Positions 5,342 to 7,681 of a DNA stretch of 7,681 nucleotides are shown here, in pieces. The stretch lies in assembly GCA_009777435.1 (NCBI GenBank), contig WRLW01000069.1, forward strand, positions 1 through 7,681. Direction: 5' to 3'. Every line of letters begins with the position of its first letter. Positions within the stretch are counted from its first letter, which is position 1. Position numbers and translations under genes: made by a program. Below the pieces are notes generated by a model. The model saw nothing but the letters and a program-made list of their open reading frames with translations. It was not told where the DNA came from and made no database searches. The stretch comes from Oscillospiraceae bacterium (GTDB taxonomy: Bacteria > Bacillota > Clostridia > Oscillospirales > UBA929).

Positions 5342-7681
5342 TTGACAAACGGCGTATTGAAATCGTATTTGGTTGCTCTTGGTTTACAAGACAATATGAC
5401 CGCTAATCTGAACCGATCCTTAAATCGGGCAAACCGTAACGCGTCCAAGTTCGCGGGGGCCTTCGGCAAGCAATTCCTGTTCGCCGGTACAGCCGTCGCC
5501 ACCATGACGGCGGGCGCAGGCTTGGCGTTGGGCAAATTCATCAATAAGCTGATGACCGCCGACAATGAATTAAGTAAATTCGCGGAAGATATGGGAATGA
5601 CCCGTGTCGAAGCGTTCAAGACCAAGTCGGCGCTCGACGTCATGGGCAAGACGATGGACGAGATTACCGCCGACCCCCGGTTGTTGAAGCAATTTGAGGA
5701 TTTGCGAGCGAACGCTGAAAACATCCGAATCCCGGATATGACCGAAGGGCTTGAAAGGGTGCGTGACGTCAGCTCCGAGTTTCTGAAACTCAAGCAAACC
5801 GCTATGGCCGGCTTACAGTGGGTGGGGCATTACCTGCTCAAATATATTGATAAACCGCTTCAAGACGTGAAAAAGACGCTTGGCGGCATCAATGACGCGC
5901 TTGGAAAGAATCTTCCGGTATGGGCCGAAAAAATCGGCAAGGCCCTGTCGTGGATCGTCAGGCTTGGAGCCACCCTTATTCGAGGCGCGGGGCTTGTGCT
6001 GAACGCCATTAAGCGGATTTTCGACATGATACCCGGCAACGTTAAAATGGTCATGGGTATACTTGTCGGATTGGCGGCTTTTATACGCGCCGGGCCGATT
6101 GGTAGGCTGATGATGGTTTTCTCACTGCTCATGCTGCTTGTCGACGACTTTTTTACCTATCTCGACGGCGGCGAGTCGCTGCTCGGCGGTTTCTGGAAGA
6201 AGCTCATTGATATTTGGACGGAGCTGAACAAGCAGGGCGGCGTGATTGAAAAACTGAAAAATGGCTTTGAGGCTGCGATGCAAACCATCGGCCGAGGGAT
6301 CACTTTTGTCATAGAATGGGTGCGAAGGCTATGGGGCAAACTGCTCGAAAACAACGCCGTCGATAACTTCAAAAAGGCTTTTCAAAAGGTTGGCGGCGCG
6401 GTGGAGAAGGTGTTTCAGGCCGTAAGGGATATCTTCAGGGCGTTGTTCGGAAATATCCGGGAAGCGGCCGACGGCGCATCGTCATTTTTCGCGTGGCTGA
6501 TCGGCGTGGCGCTGCCGGGTGTGATCGGGCTGCTCGCGGATGTAATCGGCGTAATCGCTAAAGTTGTCGGCTGGGTCGCGAAGCTTGACGGGATAAGAGA
6601 GGTTATTATTGGCATAGTCGCAGCTATCGGCATTTATAAGGCCGCGATCATTGCAATTATCGCTGTTAAGAAAGCGTGGGCCGCTATACAGGGTATACTC
6701 AACGCCGTCACGGCCGCCAATCCGATAATGCTGATCGTTGCCGCCATAGGCGCTCTAATTGCCGTTGGATACCTGCTTGTCAAGAACTGGGATAAGGTCA
6801 AAGAGTTCTTTGTTGGCCTGTGGGACAAAATCAAAGGCATATTTTCAGGTATCGGCAACTGGTTCAAGGAAAAATTTGAGGCGGCTAAGGAGGCCGTTGT
6901 CGGCGCGTTCCGGGGCGCTATTGATTGGATAAAGGATAACTGGAAAGCCATCGTCGCATTCATACTCAACCCGTTCGCCGGAGTGTTCAAATATCTGTAT
7001 GACAATTTCGAGGGGTTCAGAAACTTCGTGGACGGCGTGGTTGCTTCCATCGCGGGGTTCTTCAAGGGCCTGTGGGGAAATATCGTCGCGGTATTCTCCT
7101 CGATTGGGGACTGGTTCCGGGATACCTTTGGAGCGGCGGCGACGGGTATCACCGGAGCGTTTGACAGTATCCTCGGCTTCTTTGCGCGTATAGCGGATGG
7201 GATTAAAGCAATATTCCAGCCCATCATCGACTGGTTTAAGGATAAGTTCGGCTGGATTGCCGACGTTGCAGGAGGCGTCGTCGATAAAGTCAAAGGCTTC
7301 TTTGGCGGCAAGAGCAAGGCGCAGACCGGCCACTCCGAGGGCGTTATCTCCACCGGCGAACATGACGCGACCATCTCCGAAGGCGGCAAAGCGGAAGCAA
7401 TCATACCGCTCTCCAAGCCGCGAAGAGCTAAGAACCTGCTCAGGCAGGCCGCCGGTTTCATCGGTATGTCCGGGGACAGCTTTGGAGACGGCCGGAATAC
7501 CGCGCAAATACTGGAAAGGATGACGGCGTTCATTGATTCGGCATCGTCGTCCATGCGGCAAATGAACCAGTTAGCGACCGCCGGCGCTGTGGCCGGCGCG
7601 ATGAACAATACCAGCACAGTCAACGATAACAGGGAATTCGATATGCGCTCTACATTCAACGTATACGATAGCTCCGGCAAT
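5342..7681 (+). CDS. Tail tape measure protein, N-terminal 780 residues (runs off window)
   Basis: An uninterrupted frame of 780 codons from TTG 5342 to the window end, with no stop inside, so the C-terminus is missing. Tape measures are low-copy proteins inside the tube that fix tail length and help DNA or the tube cross the host membrane. Visible in order: a basic N-terminal helix; an Ala/Gly-rich hydrophobic stretch (about 45-67); hydrophobic 233-268 running into DDFFTYLDGGESLLGG (268-283), a motif I associate with myophage tape measures; hydrophobic 421-455; NPIMLIVAAIGALIAVGYLL (460-479); a Trp/Phe-rich repeat region (482-650) with WFKEKF, WIKDNW, WFRDTF and WFKDKF at 507, 529, 591 and 631; and GHSEGVIS...EAIIPLS (663-691), the common tape-measure 'GG(I/V)..gEaG.EaViPL' ending motif. 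The position after the chaperone pair is diagnostic. A TTG start would limit expression, which suits a protein needed in few copies. Confidence 0.9.
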   Translation, partial: MTNGVLKSYLVALGLQDNMTANLNRSLNRANRNASKFAGAFGKQFLFAGTAVATMTAGAGLALGKFINKLMTADNELSKFAEDMGMTRVEAFKTKSALDVMGKTMDEITADPRLLKQFEDLRANAENIRIPDMTEGLERVRDVSSEFLKLKQTAMAGLQWVGHYLLKYIDKPLQDVKKTLGGINDALGKNLPVWAEKIGKALSWIVRLGATLIRGAGLVLNAIKRIFDMIPGNVKMVMGILVGLAAFIRAGPIGRLMMVFSLLMLLVDDFFTYLDGGESLLGGFWKKLIDIWTELNKQGGVIEKLKNGFEAAMQTIGRGITFVIEWVRRLWGKLLENNAVDNFKKAFQKVGGAVEKVFQAVRDIFRALFGNIREAADGASSFFAWLIGVALPGVIGLLADVIGVIAKVVGWVAKLDGIREVIIGIVAAIGIYKAAIIAIIAVKKAWAAIQGILNAVTAANPIMLIVAAIGALIAVGYLLVKNWDKVKEFFVGLWDKIKGIFSGIGNWFKEKFEAAKEAVVGAFRGAIDWIKDNWKAIVAFILNPFAGVFKYLYDNFEGFRNFVDGVVASIAGFFKGLWGNIVAVFSSIGDWFRDTFGAAATGITGAFDSILGFFARIADGIKAIFQPIIDWFKDKFGWIADVAGGVVDKVKGFFGGKSKAQTGHSEGVISTGEHDATISEGGKAEAIIPLSKPRRAKNLLRQAAGFIGMSGDSFGDGRNTAQILERMTAFIDSASSSMRQMNQLATAGAVAGAMNNTSTVNDNREFDMRSTFNVYDSSGN

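Noticed and set aside
5342..5371. TTGACA at 5342-5347 as a promoter -35 box
   Set aside because: The hexamer is perfect, but the matching -10 position holds TATTTG with an 18-base spacer, a poor match. TTG here is better explained as the tape-measure start codon.
5278..5793. Minus-strand open frame opposite the chaperone extension and tape-measure start
   Set aside because: Ser/Asn/Arg-rich product without recognisable domains, lying over two well-supported plus-strand frames and opposite to the operon direction.
6149..6154. Second T6 run as a frameshift site inside the tape measure
   Set aside because: The in-frame codons are TTT TTT ACC, so the run is not in X XXY YYZ phase. The tape-measure frame also continues normally through it.
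6634..7680. Long minus-strand open frame (348 codons) opposite the tape measure
   Set aside because: Its Ser/Pro/Ala-rich, low-complexity product is typical of antisense shadow of a GC-rich coding strand. The plus strand holds an uninterrupted tape-measure frame with clear motifs.

Overview
The window is one continuous stretch of a bacteriophage or prophage virion-structure operon. Every supported gene lies on the plus strand, and the genes are packed with overlaps or gaps of a few tens of bases. The order is: end of a major capsid protein, a YqbF-like accessory protein, four head-tail connector/neck genes, a tail sheath, a tail tube, a tail-assembly chaperone pair joined by a probable -1 ribosomal frameshift, and a long tape-measure gene that runs off the right edge. 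A sheath plus a tube means a contractile tail (myovirus morphology).

Organism: strong purine-rich Shine-Dalgarno sites (AAAGGAG, GGAAGGAG, GGAGGA), frequent GTG/TTG starts, a moderately GC-rich composition and a YqbF-like gene straight after the capsid gene all resemble phages of Bacillota (clostridial or bacilli hosts). No host gene is present, so this is only an inference. The same capsid, connector, sheath and tube families (DUF2184, DUF4054, DUF3383, DUF3277) also occur in phages of Gram-negative bacteria.

Layout. 3-479: C-terminal 158 residues of the capsid protein. 480-489: a run of ten G that serves as the ribosome-binding region of the next gene. 497-946: protein with a YqbF-like N-terminus and two helix-extension-helix (SAP/HeH/LEM-like) modules. 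943-1476: DUF4054 connector. 1492-2040: HK97-gp10/Mu-gpG-like neck protein. 2096-2503: small neck/stopper-type protein. 2485-3039: probable tail terminator. 3076-4221: sheath. 4242-4673: tube. 4673-5191 and 5083-5337: chaperone and its -1 frame extension, with the slippery heptamer T TTT TTC at 5092-5098. 5342-7681: tape measure with a TTG start and no stop in the window.

How the genes work together: the capsid shell is closed by the connector and neck proteins. The tape measure, coated by the two chaperone forms, sets the length of the polymerising tube. The terminator caps the tube, and the sheath assembles around it. I see no RNA gene, mobile element, CRISPR array or convincing promoter or terminator. 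I also see no sign of a wholly new system. The best leads are the frameshift site and several small RNA-level elements at gene junctions.
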